From Tsukamurella sp. M9C (lineage in GTDB: Bacteria; Actinomycetota; Actinomycetes; Mycobacteriales; Mycobacteriaceae): a stretch of DNA of 37,422 nucleotides. Shown here piece by piece: positions 23,181 through 31,099 of this stretch (positions are counted from its first letter, which is position 1; every line of letters begins with the position of its first letter). The notes under the pieces were generated by a model. The model had not been told where the DNA came from, did no database searches, and worked only from the letters and a program-made list of their open reading frames with translations. Both the position numbers and the translations under genes were made by a program. The stretch covers positions 1-37,422 of the forward strand of contig NZ_JAIULG010000050.1 in NCBI RefSeq assembly GCF_020169415.1, read 5' to 3'.

Positions 23181-23238
23181 GATTCCCCTCCCCCGGGCGC
23201 CGACCCAGCCCTCAAGCCGATCGTAGGCGGAGACAGAC

Positions 23239-23273
23239 GAGCGCCCCACGATCCGCGGGATCGTGGGGCGCTC
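23239..23273 (-). terminator. Strong rplS terminator
   Basis: Perfect 16-bp arms (23239-23254 and 23258-23273, GAGCGCCCCACGATCC and its complement) with loop GCG. It lies 46 bp downstream of the rplS stop. The stem is the longest perfect one in the window. Confidence 0.85.
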
Positions 23274-23319
23274 GGGAGGTGCTACGCGGCGGTCACTCGG
23301 ATCGCCGGCGGCGCTGGTG

Positions 23320-23661
23320 TCAGCGCTTCTCCTTGATCTTGGCGGCCTTACCGCGCAGGTCGCGCAGGTAGTACAGCTTCGCGCGACGCACGTCACCACG
23401 GGTGAGGACGTCGATCTTGGCGATGTTCGGGGAGTGCACGGGGAAGGTGCGCTCCACACCGACGCCGAAGGACACCTTGCGCACCGTGAAGGTCTCGCGC
23501 ACGCCGCCGCCCTGGCGGCGGATCACGACGCCCTTGAACACCTGGACGCGCTCCTTGCTGCCCTCGATGACCTTGACGTGCACGTCAAGGGTGTCGCCGG
23601 GGCGGAAGTCGGGCACATCGCTGCGCAGGGACTGCTGGTCAATGAAGTCGAGCGTGTTCAT
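23320..23661 (-). CDS. rplS: 50S ribosomal protein L19
   Basis: 113 residues, normal length. Family landmarks: '[16 protein letters not shown]' near 19-34, '[10 protein letters not shown]' near 38-47, '[22 protein letters not shown]' (two parts) and '[20 protein letters not shown]' at the end. L19 sits at the subunit interface of the large subunit. It stands alone between its own upstream region and the terminator, not joined to trmD as in many bacteria, because accessory genes separate them. Confidence 0.97.
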   Translation of the reverse strand: MNTLDFIDQQSLRSDVPDFRPGDTLDVHVKVIEGSKERVQVFKGVVIRRQGGGVRETFTVRKVSFGVGVERTFPVHSPNIAKIDVLTRGDVRRAKLYYLRDLRGKAAKIKEKR

Positions 23662-23722
23662 CGCTGGATCATCCGTTTCTTACATGTCTTCGTGAGCAGA
23701 GGACCCTGGCGGCCCGTCGCGA

Positions 23723-24700
23723 CTACTGCCGCGGGGGTTCGACCGGTTCGTACTCCTGTCCTGCCGGCCGCTCCGCAGCCGGATACGCCCGGGTAGCACG
23801 CAGCCCGGGCAACCTGTTGATTGTGCCAGATCGCCGCCGGTTTCTCGAAATCGTGAGGCGCCGGGCCATCGACCGGGGCCGACGGGGCGGCGCCGGCGCG
23901 GGCACGACGGTGCGGTCCAGCTCCTTCTCCGCGTCCTCCCTCAGGTGCGGCAGCAGGTCCGGGCGGCCGGCCATCAGGTCCTGCACCGCGATCTTGGCGC
24001 GGATCAGCGGACGGCGGAGCCGGCGCTCGCGGCGCAGGGCGCGGAGCATGCGCCGCGAGTCCTGCTCGTACCGCCAGCGGGCCCAGGGCGCGCCGGGACG
24101 CGAGAGCCGGATCGCGCCGATCAGCAGCAGCGGGAAGAAGAACAGGCCGATGAGCCCGGTCCAGATCTTGCCCTTGAGCAGCACGATCGCCGCCGTCCCG
24201 AGGCTGATCACGCCGAAGCCGATCTGCGCGGCCCGCTCCGGCGAGTCGCGGAACCCCGCGAAGTCCACGAGGTCCAGCGGCCGCAGTCCGAGGAGCAGCA
24301 GGCCGCTCATGGCGATAGCCACGAAAACGGCGTCCACGGAAGCGCGGCCCTCCTCCTGCCAGTAGACGTCGCGCAGGTAGAGGATCAGCGCGAACTCGTC
24401 GAGGATCAGCGCCGCCCCCAGCCCGAACACGCCCGCGAGCACCGCGGCCGTCGTCTGGGTCGCCTTGTCGAAGTTCGCGATGAGACCGATCGCCGAGCCC
24501 AGGCACAGCACCACGCCGAACACCATGTGGTGCAGGTGCAGGCCGCCGGGCTTGACGTTGCCGAACCACCAGCTCACGTCCGCCCGGATCAGCCGCACGC
24601 TGATCCGGATCCCCATGAAGCCCACGATCAGACCGACGCAGAAGGAGAACAGCGGCAGCCGTCCCCCTGCGACGATGTCGTTCGCGAACCAGGTGGACAT
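23723..24700 (-). CDS. Polytopic membrane protein with HLHH motif
   Basis: 325 residues. About seven hydrophobic helices in residues 12-215; a conserved-looking 'GGLHLHHMVFG' at 52-62 places three His residues at a membrane border, and 'LDEFALILYLRDVYW' at about 101-115 adds acidic residues inside the membrane part. Residues 220-325 are a cytoplasmic, Arg-rich then Pro-rich tail. I recognise it as a conserved actinobacterial integral membrane protein without known function; metal binding is possible. ATG 24700 has a TAGGTT -10 box 6 nt upstream. It lies between tex and rplS on the same strand. Confidence 0.72.
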   Translation of the reverse strand: MSTWFANDIVAGGRLPLFSFCVGLIVGFMGIRISVRLIRADVSWWFGNVKPGGLHLHHMVFGVVLCLGSAIGLIANFDKATQTTAAVLAGVFGLGAALILDEFALILYLRDVYWQEEGRASVDAVFVAIAMSGLLLLGLRPLDLVDFAGFRDSPERAAQIGFGVISLGTAAIVLLKGKIWTGLIGLFFFPLLLIGAIRLSRPGAPWARWRYEQDSRRMLRALRRERRLRRPLIRAKIAVQDLMAGRPDLLPHLREDAEKELDRTVVPAPAPPRRPRSMARRLTISRNRRRSGTINRLPGLRATRAYPAAERPAGQEYEPVEPPRQ

Positions 24701-24706
24701 CCCTCC

Positions 24707-24712
24707 AACCTA
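24707..24712 (-). promoter_or_regulatory. -10 box TAGGTT for a leaderless membrane-protein mRNA
   Basis: TAGGTT on the minus strand, 6 nt before ATG 24700. The intervening GGAGGG is too close to the ATG to act as a Shine-Dalgarno sequence. Confidence 0.45.
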
Positions 24713-24761
24713 GCGCCGCGCACCGTCGCCCCAGGTCGGAACGCCGCCCCCGATGCAGGCG

Positions 24762-24784
24762 CCCGCGCACGCGGCGCGCGCGGG
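24762..24784 (-). terminator. Weak hairpin after tex
   Basis: Arms CCCGCGC (24762-24768) and GCGCGGG (24778-24784) immediately downstream of the tex stop at 24786. Short, no U-tract. Confidence 0.3.
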
Positions 24785-24785
24785 A

Positions 24786-27230
24786 CTACTTCCCGAAGCC
24801 GGCCTTGCGCAGGGCGTCCGCCATCGAGCCCGACGGTGCCGCCTGCCCGCCTCCGCGCGACGGCCGGTTCTGTCCGCCGCCCCGCTGCCCCTGGCCGCGG
24901 TTCTGGCCGGCGTGGCCGCCCTGGCCGCGGTTCTGGCCACCACCCGGCTGCCCGCCGCGCGCGTCGCCGCGGGGACCGCCGCCCCGCTGGCCGCCGCCGC
25001 GCTGCGCTCCCCCGCCGCGCGGACCGCGCTCCTTGGGGGCGGCATCGTCGTTCAGGCGCAGCGAGAGGCCGATGCGCTGGCGCTCGACGTCCACGTCGAC
25101 CACCTTGACCTTGACGACCTGGCCGGACTTGACCACCTCGTGCGGGTCGGAGACGTACCGGTCGGACATGGCGGAGACGTGCACGAGCCCGTCCTGGTGC
25201 ACACCCACGTCGATGAAGGCGCCGAAGGCGGCGACGTTGGTGACCACGCCCTCCAGCACCATGCCCGGCTTGAGGTCGGAGACCTTCTCGACGCCGGCCG
25301 CGAACGTGGCGGTGGCGAACGCGGGACGAGGGTCGCGACCGGGCTTCTCCAGCTCGGCGAGGATGTCGGTCACCGTCGGGACGCCGAAGCGCTCGTCGGC
25401 CAACTCGGCGGCGATGTCCGCAGGCCGCAGCTTCGCCAGCGCCGGGCCGTTGCCGATGAGCTCGGCAAGGGCTAGCCCGGAGCGATCGAGGATCTTCCGC
25501 ACCACCGGGTAGGCCTCGGGGTGCACGCCCGAGGCGTCGAGCGGATCGTCGCCGCCGCGGATGCGGAGGAAGCCGGCGCACTGCTCGAAGGCCTTGGGGC
25601 CGAGGCGCGGCACGTCCAGCAGGCCCTTGCGGCTGCGGAAGGCGCCGGCGCCGTCCCGGTGCGCGACGATCGCGGCCGCCAGGTTCTCGGTGACGCCGGA
25701 GACGCGCGCGAGGAGCGGCGCCGACGCGGTGTTGAGGTCGACGCCGACGGCGTTCACCGCATCCTCGACGACCGCGTCGAGCGACTTGGCGAGGCTGGCC
25801 TGCGAGACGTCGTGCTGGTACTGACCCACGCCGATCGACTTGGGGTCGATCTTCACCAGCTCGGCGAGCGGGTCCTGCAGGCGACGGGCGATGGAGACCG
25901 CCCCGCGCAGGGAGACGTCCATGTCCGGCAGCTCCTGCGAGGCGTACTCCGACGCCGAGTAGATCGACGCGCCCGCCTCGCTTACAACGGCCTTCGCCGG
26001 GACGCGAGCACCGGCCTTCTTGATCTCGCCGAGCAGCTCGGTGGTCAGCGCGTCGGTCTCGCGCGACGCGGTGCCGTTGCCGATGGCGACCAGCTCCACG
26101 TCGTGCCGGGCGATGAGTGCCGCCAGCAGTGCCTTGGACTTGTCCCACTGGTTCTGCGGCTGGTGCGGGTAGATGATCAGCGTGTCGAGCACCTTGCCGG
26201 TGCCGTCGACGACGGCGGTCTTCACGCCGTTGCGGAAGCCCGGGTCGAGGCCCAGGGTGGGCCGGGTACCGGCGGGCGCCGCCAGCAGCAGGTCCTTGAG
26301 GTTGGTGGCGAAGACGTGCACGGCGTCGTCCTCGGCGCTCTGGCGCAGCCGGGTCCGCGCGTCGACGGTCGCGGAGACCATCAGCTTGGTGCGCCAGGCC
26401 CACCGCGCGACGGTGCCGAGCCACTTGTCGGCCGGGCGCCCCTGGTTCGAGATCCCGAGCGTGGAGGCGACCATCGCCTCGTAGTCGGCGTCCTCACCGC
26501 CGTCGAACTGCAGCGAGAGCACCTCCTCCTTCTCACCACGGAGCACGGCGAGCACCCGGTGCGAGGGCATCTGGTCGAGCGGCTCGGAGAACTCGAAGTA
26601 GTCGCGGAACTTCTGCGCCTTCTGCGGGTCGGCGCCCTCGCGCACGCCGGTGCGCAGCGTGGAATCGGCCCAGAACTTCTCGCGCACGGTGCCCACCAGC
26701 TCGGCGTCCTCGGCCGCCCGCTCGACGAGGATGTGCCGCGCGCCCTCGAGCGCGGCCGCGGCGTCGGCGACGTTCTCGCCGAGGAACTCCCCGGCCAGCT
26801 CCTCCGGAACCAGCGTGGGATCGGCCAGCAGGCGCTCGGCGAGCGGCTGCAGGCCGTTCTCCCTCGCGATCTGCGCCTTGGTGCGGCGCTTGACCTTGTA
26901 CGGGAGGTAGATGTCCTCGACGCGAGCCTTGGTCTCGGCCGCGAGCAGCGCGGCGCGCAGCTCGGCGGTCAGCTTGCCCTGCTCCTCGATGGAGGCGATC
27001 ACCGCGGCGCGGCGGTCGTCGAGCTCCCGCAGGTAGCCGAGCCGTTCCTCCAGAGTGCGCAGCTGGGCGTCGTCGAGGCTGCCGGTGACCTCCTTGCGGT
27101 ACCGGGCGATGAACGGGACCGTCGACCCCTCGTCCAGCAGCCGGATCGCGGCGGCCACCTGGTTCTCCCCCACCGAGAGCTCCTCGGCGATGCGGGCGGA
27201 TACGGACTTCACGGGCGCGCTCGAATTCAC
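24786..27230 (-). CDS. tex: Tex family RNA-binding transcription accessory protein with RGG-like tail
   Basis: 814 residues. N-terminal Tex region ('VPFIARYRKEVTGSLDD' near 39-55), a YqgF-like RNase H fold in the middle ('LGLDPGFRNGVKTAVVDG' near 318-335), a helix-hairpin-helix pair near 490-560, and an S1 RNA-binding domain at about 655-725. Beyond a standard Tex (about 720-780), it has an 80-residue tail of Gly, Arg, Gln and Asn in RGGG and GQNRGQG units, followed by 'SMADALRKAGFGK'. Such tails bind RNA in other proteins. GTG 27230 has a TAGGGT box 6 nt upstream whose TAG is the previous gene's stop. Confidence 0.92.
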   Translation of the reverse strand: MNSSAPVKSVSARIAEELSVGENQVAAAIRLLDEGSTVPFIARYRKEVTGSLDDAQLRTLEERLGYLRELDDRRAAVIASIEEQGKLTAELRAALLAAETKARVEDIYLPYKVKRRTKAQIARENGLQPLAERLLADPTLVPEELAGEFLGENVADAAAALEGARHILVERAAEDAELVGTVREKFWADSTLRTGVREGADPQKAQKFRDYFEFSEPLDQMPSHRVLAVLRGEKEEVLSLQFDGGEDADYEAMVASTLGISNQGRPADKWLGTVARWAWRTKLMVSATVDARTRLRQSAEDDAVHVFATNLKDLLLAAPAGTRPTLGLDPGFRNGVKTAVVDGTGKVLDTLIIYPHQPQNQWDKSKALLAALIARHDVELVAIGNGTASRETDALTTELLGEIKKAGARVPAKAVVSEAGASIYSASEYASQELPDMDVSLRGAVSIARRLQDPLAELVKIDPKSIGVGQYQHDVSQASLAKSLDAVVEDAVNAVGVDLNTASAPLLARVSGVTENLAAAIVAHRDGAGAFRSRKGLLDVPRLGPKAFEQCAGFLRIRGGDDPLDASGVHPEAYPVVRKILDRSGLALAELIGNGPALAKLRPADIAAELADERFGVPTVTDILAELEKPGRDPRPAFATATFAAGVEKVSDLKPGMVLEGVVTNVAAFGAFIDVGVHQDGLVHVSAMSDRYVSDPHEVVKSGQVVKVKVVDVDVERQRIGLSLRLNDDAAPKERGPRGGGAQRGGGQRGGGPRGDARGGQPGGGQNRGQGGHAGQNRGQGQRGGGQNRPSRGGGQAAPSGSMADALRKAGFGK
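24891..24938 (-). repeat. Direct 18-bp repeat in the RGG-like tail of tex
   Basis: CTGGCCGCGGTTCTGGCC at 24891-24908 and again at 24921-24938, 30 bp apart, in frame. They encode the repeated GQNRGQG peptide. Confidence 0.7.
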
Positions 27231-27236
27231 GCGGCC

Positions 27237-27242
27237 ACCCTA
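27237..27242 (-). promoter_or_regulatory. -10 box TAGGGT for a leaderless tex mRNA
   Basis: TAGGGT on the minus strand, 6 nt before GTG 27230. Its TAG is also the stop codon of the 27240-27659 gene. Confidence 0.45.
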
Positions 27243-27659
27243 CCGGCGGGCACCGACGAGTTCGGCGATCACCGGCTCGGTGGCGCCGCACACCATCACC
27301 GCCTCGTAGGCGACGTCGGCCAAACCGGCGCCGCCGTCGCGCACGAGGAAGTGCAGCGCCGCCATCACCCGCGCAGACTGGAAGCCCAGGATGTAGCCGG
27401 TGTGGTCGCCGTCGAGGCGGCGCGCGTGCGCCTCGCGGTCCAGGCGGTCGCCCGCGGCCGCCAGACGGTCCGCCTCGCTCCCCCGCGAACCCGGCGCACG
27501 CCGCTCGTCGAGCAGCACCTCGCCCGCGGCGTCGAGAGCGGGGTCGGCGGCGCGGTCCAGGGCCCCGGCGACCAGCGCGACGCCCGCGGCATGCCGCTGG
27601 TCGGCGGGCACCGCGGCGACGGCCTCGGCCAGGTCGGGCAGGCTAGTCGAGCGATGCAT
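27240..27659 (-). CDS. Unrecognised protein, last gene of the YbaB-type operon
   Basis: 139 residues, Ala-rich and mostly helical (repeated 'LAAAGDRLDREAHARRL' type heptads near 65-80), with a Tyr-Ile-Leu-Gly-Phe segment near 88-93 and a hydrophobic helix near 95-105. No signal peptide, Cys motif or catalytic pattern. ATG 27659 lies inside the last 17 bp of the preceding gene, so translation is coupled. I do not recognise the family. A role together with the three upstream genes is inferred from the overlaps only. Confidence 0.6.
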   Translation of the reverse strand: MHRSTSLPDLAEAVAAVPADQRHAAGVALVAGALDRAADPALDAAGEVLLDERRAPGSRGSEADRLAAAGDRLDREAHARRLDGDHTGYILGFQSARVMAALHFLVRDGGAGLADVAYEAVMVCGATEPVIAELVGARR

Positions 27660-28527
27660 CGGCGTCCTCCCAGCCCACGGACCACGCGTCGGACGACCAC
27701 ATCGGCGCGAAGCCGGCGGCGCGCAGGTACTCGCACACGTCGGGCGGCGGTTCGACCGCGCCGACCACCGGCCCCGGCGCGAAACCGTGTGCCGCGCAGA
27801 AGGTCGCGATGGAGAGCTCCGGCCAGACCTCGTTGCCGGCGGCGAGCTCTCCGTCGCGCAGGATCACGCCGGGGCGGAGATAGCCGTCGAGCTCGGTGGT
27901 GCCGATCAGCCGCCACGGCCGGCCGGCCTCGTCGGTCACCTCGGCGACCGCCATCCGCACCCAGCCCCGCGCCGGCCCGGTCACGGCCCCGCACACCTCG
28001 CGCAGCCGCAGGTCGAGGTCGGCGGGAGCGGCGAGGGGCACCGCGTACTGCGCCGCGCGGTGGGTACCGTCCGCTCCGAAGGACCTGCCGAGCATGCCCA
28101 TCCCGGCCAGGGGCGCGAAGGAGCCGACCGCGGCGCCGTGCCCCGCGGCGAGTTCGGCGGACCGTCGGCGGGCCTCCTCCGCGGCGTCCTCGGTCTCGGC
28201 GCGGCCCCGCTCGTCCGCGAGGTCGGCGGACTGCTCGGCCCCGGGATCGCCGGGCGGATTCTGCCCGCGAGCCTCCAGGCGGGCCAGGGCGGTGCGCGCG
28301 GCCACGTCGGTCATGCGGGCGCGGGTGTCGCCCACGAGGCGCGCGTAGTCGGCGTGGAAGTGCGCCCGCGCCCCGTCCAGCTCGGCCGCCGTGACGAGCG
28401 CGCCCGACGGCGGGGGCATCCCGAGGCCGGCGGCGATCCGCCGGGCCGCGTCGTGCGCGGCGAGGAACTGCTCGCCCGTCGCGGCGTAGGGGCCGGGCTC
28501 CTGGGGCCAGAACGCGGGATCCGTCAC
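27643..28527 (-). CDS. Unrecognised protein, candidate type VII secretion-associated
   Basis: 294 residues from GTG 28527, which overlaps the previous stop by 4 bp. Residues 1-160 are mostly long charged/Ala-rich helices ('GARAHFHADYARLVGDTRARM' and 'EEARRRSAELAAGHGA' in parts), after a Pro/Trp-containing start. Residues 180-294 form a beta-rich domain with several Trp and Cys residues ('GWVRMAVAEVTDEAGRPW', 'TELDGYLRPGVIL', 'DVCEYLRAAGF'). No classical signal peptide. The helical start plus the YbaB and small-helical neighbours recalls ESX-associated substrates, but no WxG or YxxxD/E signal is clear. Confidence 0.6.
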   Translation of the reverse strand: MTDPAFWPQEPGPYAATGEQFLAAHDAARRIAAGLGMPPPSGALVTAAELDGARAHFHADYARLVGDTRARMTDVAARTALARLEARGQNPPGDPGAEQSADLADERGRAETEDAAEEARRRSAELAAGHGAAVGSFAPLAGMGMLGRSFGADGTHRAAQYAVPLAAPADLDLRLREVCGAVTGPARGWVRMAVAEVTDEAGRPWRLIGTTELDGYLRPGVILRDGELAAGNEVWPELSIATFCAAHGFAPGPVVGAVEPPPDVCEYLRAAGFAPMWSSDAWSVGWEDADASLD

Positions 28528-28802
28528 CGGACGGCCTCGATCGCCTCGGCCGCGGCGCGGTCCGCCCCGGCCGCTCGGCGGGCCCGGTGCCGGATCAGCG
28601 CCGCGAACGCGCGCAGCTCGGCGACGGCGGCGGCGTGCAGCTCCCGCGCCGCGGCGTCGGACGCGGCGGGGACGTCGCCGAGGGCGCGCGCGTACCGGTC
28701 GTCGGGCAGCGGCAGGGGCTCCGGCGCCGGCAGGGAGTCCGCCAGGGCGTCGACGGCGCGCGCCTCCCGCTCCCACGCGTCCGGCTCGAGTTCGAAGATC
28801 AT
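28524..28802 (-). CDS. Small helical protein, EspC/WXG100-like size and fold
   Basis: 92 residues, two amphipathic helical regions (about 5-25 and 48-88) separated by a Pro-rich turn ('PAPEPLPLPDD'). This size and shape resemble EspC-type (DUF2580) or WXG100 partners of type VII secretion, but no WxG is present (a single 'DAW' near residue 8-10). It overlaps the YbaB-like gene by 4 bp (ATGA) and the following gene by 4 bp. Secretion is not shown by the sequence. Confidence 0.55.
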   Translation of the reverse strand: MIFELEPDAWEREARAVDALADSLPAPEPLPLPDDRYARALGDVPAASDAAARELHAAAVAELRAFAALIRHRARRAAGADRAAAEAIEAVR

Positions 28803-29101
28803 CGCGGCACGCGGGTCAGCTCGGCGCGTCGCTCGTAGTGCTCGCGCAGCGTGCCCGCCGCGCGGGCCGCGAGCTCGGCGATCAAGGGGCCCAGGCGTTC
28901 CGGCGGGTGCGCGCGCGGCGTCCCGGGCGCCAGGTCCACCTCGACGACGTGTCCTCGCACGTCGACGGTGACGGCGACGGTCCGGTCCTGCGACCGCGCC
29001 GTCACGCGGGCGGTGCGGAACTCCTCGTCGAGCCGCGCGAGCTCCGCCTCGCGGCGTTCGACGTCCGCGAGCAGCGCGGCGGCACCGCTGATCTCAGCCA
29101 T
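28799..29101 (-). CDS. YbaB/EbfC-like nucleoid-associated family protein
   Basis: 100 residues. Helix at 5-30, then 'DRTVAVTVDVRGHVVEVDLAPG' (in two parts) as three beta strands, then a long C-terminal helix: the YbaB/EbfC arrangement. Homologues of this short type (EspL-like) occur beside ESX secretion genes in mycobacteria, where they act in cytosolic steps rather than as DNA-packing proteins. ATG 29101 has GGGGGA close upstream. First gene of the four-gene coupled unit running to 27240. Confidence 0.72.
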   Translation of the reverse strand: MAEISGAAALLADVERREAELARLDEEFRTARVTARSQDRTVAVTVDVRGHVVEVDLAPGTPRAHPPERLGPLIAELAARAAGTLREHYERRAELTRVPR

Positions 29102-29186
29102 GATTCCCCCGAATCCGCGGTCGCCCCCACGGCCGCTGCGACCATCATGCCGTGCGGCCGCGCCCCGGGTGCGGATTCCGCGTCAA

Positions 29187-30239
29187 TCAGCGCGCGCCGG
29201 GCGCCGGGGACTCCCAGTCCGGCAGCACGTCGCCCCGCACCGCGGGGAACTCCACCCGCAGGCGCGATCCGCCGCGCGGCGAGTCCTCGATGCGGACGGA
29301 ACCGCCGTGCGCCCGGACGATCTCGTCGACGATGACCAGCGCGAGTCCGGTGCCGTCCGCGCGGAGCCGGTCTGGATCCTCGAAGGGCGCGAAAGCCCGC
29401 GCACGCTCGGCGGCGGGGATGGGTGGTCCGTCGTCGTCGACGCGGAGGACGACGGCGTCGTCGAACGTCGCGATCCGCAGCACGACGGCCGTCTCGGCGT
29501 GCCGCGCGGCCTCGTCGAGGAGGTACTGCATCAGCACCGTCAGGTGGGCGCGGGCGCCGAGCACCAGGGTCGCGAGGTCGCCCTCGACGGAGAAGGTCGC
29601 CCGGGCCGGGGCGCGCACGTCTGTCATCACCTCGAACCACGGGAGGATCTCGCGGCGCGGCCGGTCGCCCGCGCGGAGGCGGGCCAGCAGCAGCACGTCG
29701 GCGGCGGCGGTCTGCAGCCGGTCGGTGGCGGCGAGGCCCCGCTGGACCGCGTGCGCGGGGTCGGGGCCACCGGGCCGGGTCGCGGCGAGGAGGTCCGTGT
29801 GGACCGCGGCCAGCGGGCCGCGGAGTGCGTCCGCGGCGTCGCCGACGAAGTCGAGGCGCCGCTCGGCCCCGCGCTGGCGGCGGTCGAGGGCGTCGTTGAG
29901 CGTGCGCGCCAGGCGGGTGAGCTCGTCGTCGCCGGCGGGCTCGTCCACGCGCAGCCGGGGATCACCGTCGGCCAGTTCGCGGAACCGCTTCTCCAGCACG
30001 CCGACCCGCCGCAGGACCCGGTCCGCGACGAACCATGCGACGAGGGCGGCGACGAGGCCCGCCAGGACCGCGGTCGTCAGGACCGTGACGGCGGTGGAAC
30101 CGGGGTGGGCGTCGGAGACCCGCAGGGTCGCCCACGCGACGACCGCGGCGCCGAGGGCCACGACGGCCCCGGCGAGGAGCGGCAGGCGCGTGCGCGTCGA
30201 TCCGAGCGCGGTCGCACCCGGCGCCGGTGTCCCTGCCAC
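29187..30239 (-). CDS. Degenerate sensor histidine kinase (phosphoacceptor His missing)
   Basis: 350 residues. Two membrane helices (about 19-40 and 50-72), a HAMP domain (73-125), a dimerisation helix pair (126-190), and a HATPase-like domain (215-335). In the H-box 'FVGDAADALRGPL' the phosphoacceptor His is Asp137. In the N-box 'LLDEAARHA' the Mg-binding Asn is Glu243, and the G1 box reads 'DDDGPPIP' with Pro for the second Gly. The G2 region 'GTGLALVIVDEIVRAHGG' is kept. No response regulator is adjacent. GTG 30239 has GGAGGAGG at a good distance, so it appears expressed. Likely a pseudokinase sensor or scaffold. Confidence 0.82.
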   Translation of the reverse strand: MAGTPAPGATALGSTRTRLPLLAGAVVALGAAVVAWATLRVSDAHPGSTAVTVLTTAVLAGLVAALVAWFVADRVLRRVGVLEKRFRELADGDPRLRVDEPAGDDELTRLARTLNDALDRRQRGAERRLDFVGDAADALRGPLAAVHTDLLAATRPGGPDPAHAVQRGLAATDRLQTAAADVLLLARLRAGDRPRREILPWFEVMTDVRAPARATFSVEGDLATLVLGARAHLTVLMQYLLDEAARHAETAVVLRIATFDDAVVLRVDDDGPPIPAAERARAFAPFEDPDRLRADGTGLALVIVDEIVRAHGGSVRIEDSPRGGSRLRVEFPAVRGDVLPDWESPAPGAR

Positions 30240-30255
30240 GCGTCCTCCTCCCGGG

Positions 30256-30297
30256 GCGCCGATCGCCGCGGCCGCGGCGGTGCGATCGCGTCGGCGC
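30256..30297 (-). terminator. Palindrome-rich hairpin after trmD
   Basis: Outer pairing GCGCCGA/TCGGCGC (30256-30262 with 30291-30297) plus four inner pairs, around a perfect 16-bp palindrome CGCCGCGGCCGCGGCG (30264-30279). It lies between the trmD stop (30381) and the kinase start, so it can terminate the rpsP operon. Confidence 0.45.
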
Positions 30298-30311
30298 TGT
30301 TCCCCGGGTTG

Positions 30312-30317
30312 ACGATA
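30312..30317 (-). promoter_or_regulatory. Possible -10 TATCGT for the degenerate kinase gene
   Basis: TATCGT fits TANNNT on the minus strand and would give a 5' UTR of about 65 nt running through the 30256-30297 hairpin. No -35 is evident. Confidence 0.25.
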
Positions 30318-30380
30318 CCGATCGGCGATCCGTTCCCGGCGTTGATCGCGCCGGGGACGTACGGCGTGGCGGACCGTCGG

Positions 30381-31091
30381 TCAGGCGGTGGTCTCGCCCG
30401 CGCCGGGCGGCAGCAGATCCGGTCGACGGTCCGCGGTCCGCGCGAGGGACTGCTCGCGGCGCCACTGCCCGACCTTGGCGTGATCGCCCGAGAGGAGGAC
30501 CGGCGGCACGGTGAGGTCGCGCCAGGTCTCGGGCCGCGTGTACGAGGGCCCCTCGAGGAGGCCGCCGGCACCGTCGGAGAAGGAGTCGTCCTGGTGGCTG
30601 AGCTTGTTGCCCAGCACGCCGGGGATGAGCCGGCCGAAGGCCTCGACCATGACGAGGACGGCGACCTCGCCGCCGATGAGGACGTAATCGCCGATCGACA
30701 CCTCGACCACCCGCACGCGGCGGGCGGCGTCGTCGAAGACGCGCTGGTCGATGCCCTCGTACCGGCCGCAGGCGAAAACGATGTGCTCCTCGCGGGCCCA
30801 TTCGTGCGCCATGGCCTGCGTGAACGGGACGCCCGCGGGGGTGGGAACCACGAGCAGGGCGTCGTCGGGGCAGACGTCGTCGAGGGCGGGACCCCAGACG
30901 GTGGGCTTCATGACCATGCCGGGACCGCCGCCGTAGGGCGAGTCGTCGACGGCCTTGTGCACGTCGTGGGTCCAGTCGCGCAGGTCGTGCACGCCGAATT
31001 CGAGCAGGCCCTTGTCGACGGCCTTGCCGAGCAGCGCCTGCCGCAGCGGCGCGAGGTATTCGGGGAAGATCGTCACCACGTCGATGCGCAT
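30381..31091 (-). CDS. trmD: tRNA (guanine-N1-)-methyltransferase TrmD
   Basis: 236 residues, normal length. SPOUT knot methyltransferase: '[12 protein letters not shown]' start, '[15 protein letters not shown]' near 49-63, '[11 protein letters not shown]' near 109-119 and the knot '[14 protein letters not shown]' near 132-145. It methylates G37 of tRNAs to prevent frameshifts. The start is 8 bp after the rimM stop. A GGCACCGTCG copy lies inside, encoding Asp-Gly-Ala with the rare codon GGT. Last gene of the rpsP-khpA-rimM-trmD operon. Confidence 0.97.
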   Translation of the reverse strand: MRIDVVTIFPEYLAPLRQALLGKAVDKGLLEFGVHDLRDWTHDVHKAVDDSPYGGGPGMVMKPTVWGPALDDVCPDDALLVVPTPAGVPFTQAMAHEWAREEHIVFACGRYEGIDQRVFDDAARRVRVVEVSIGDYVLIGGEVAVLVMVEAFGRLIPGVLGNKLSHQDDSFSDGAGGLLEGPSYTRPETWRDLTVPPVLLSGDHAKVGQWRREQSLARTADRRPDLLPPGAGETTA

Positions 31092-31099
31092 GTCAGTCG

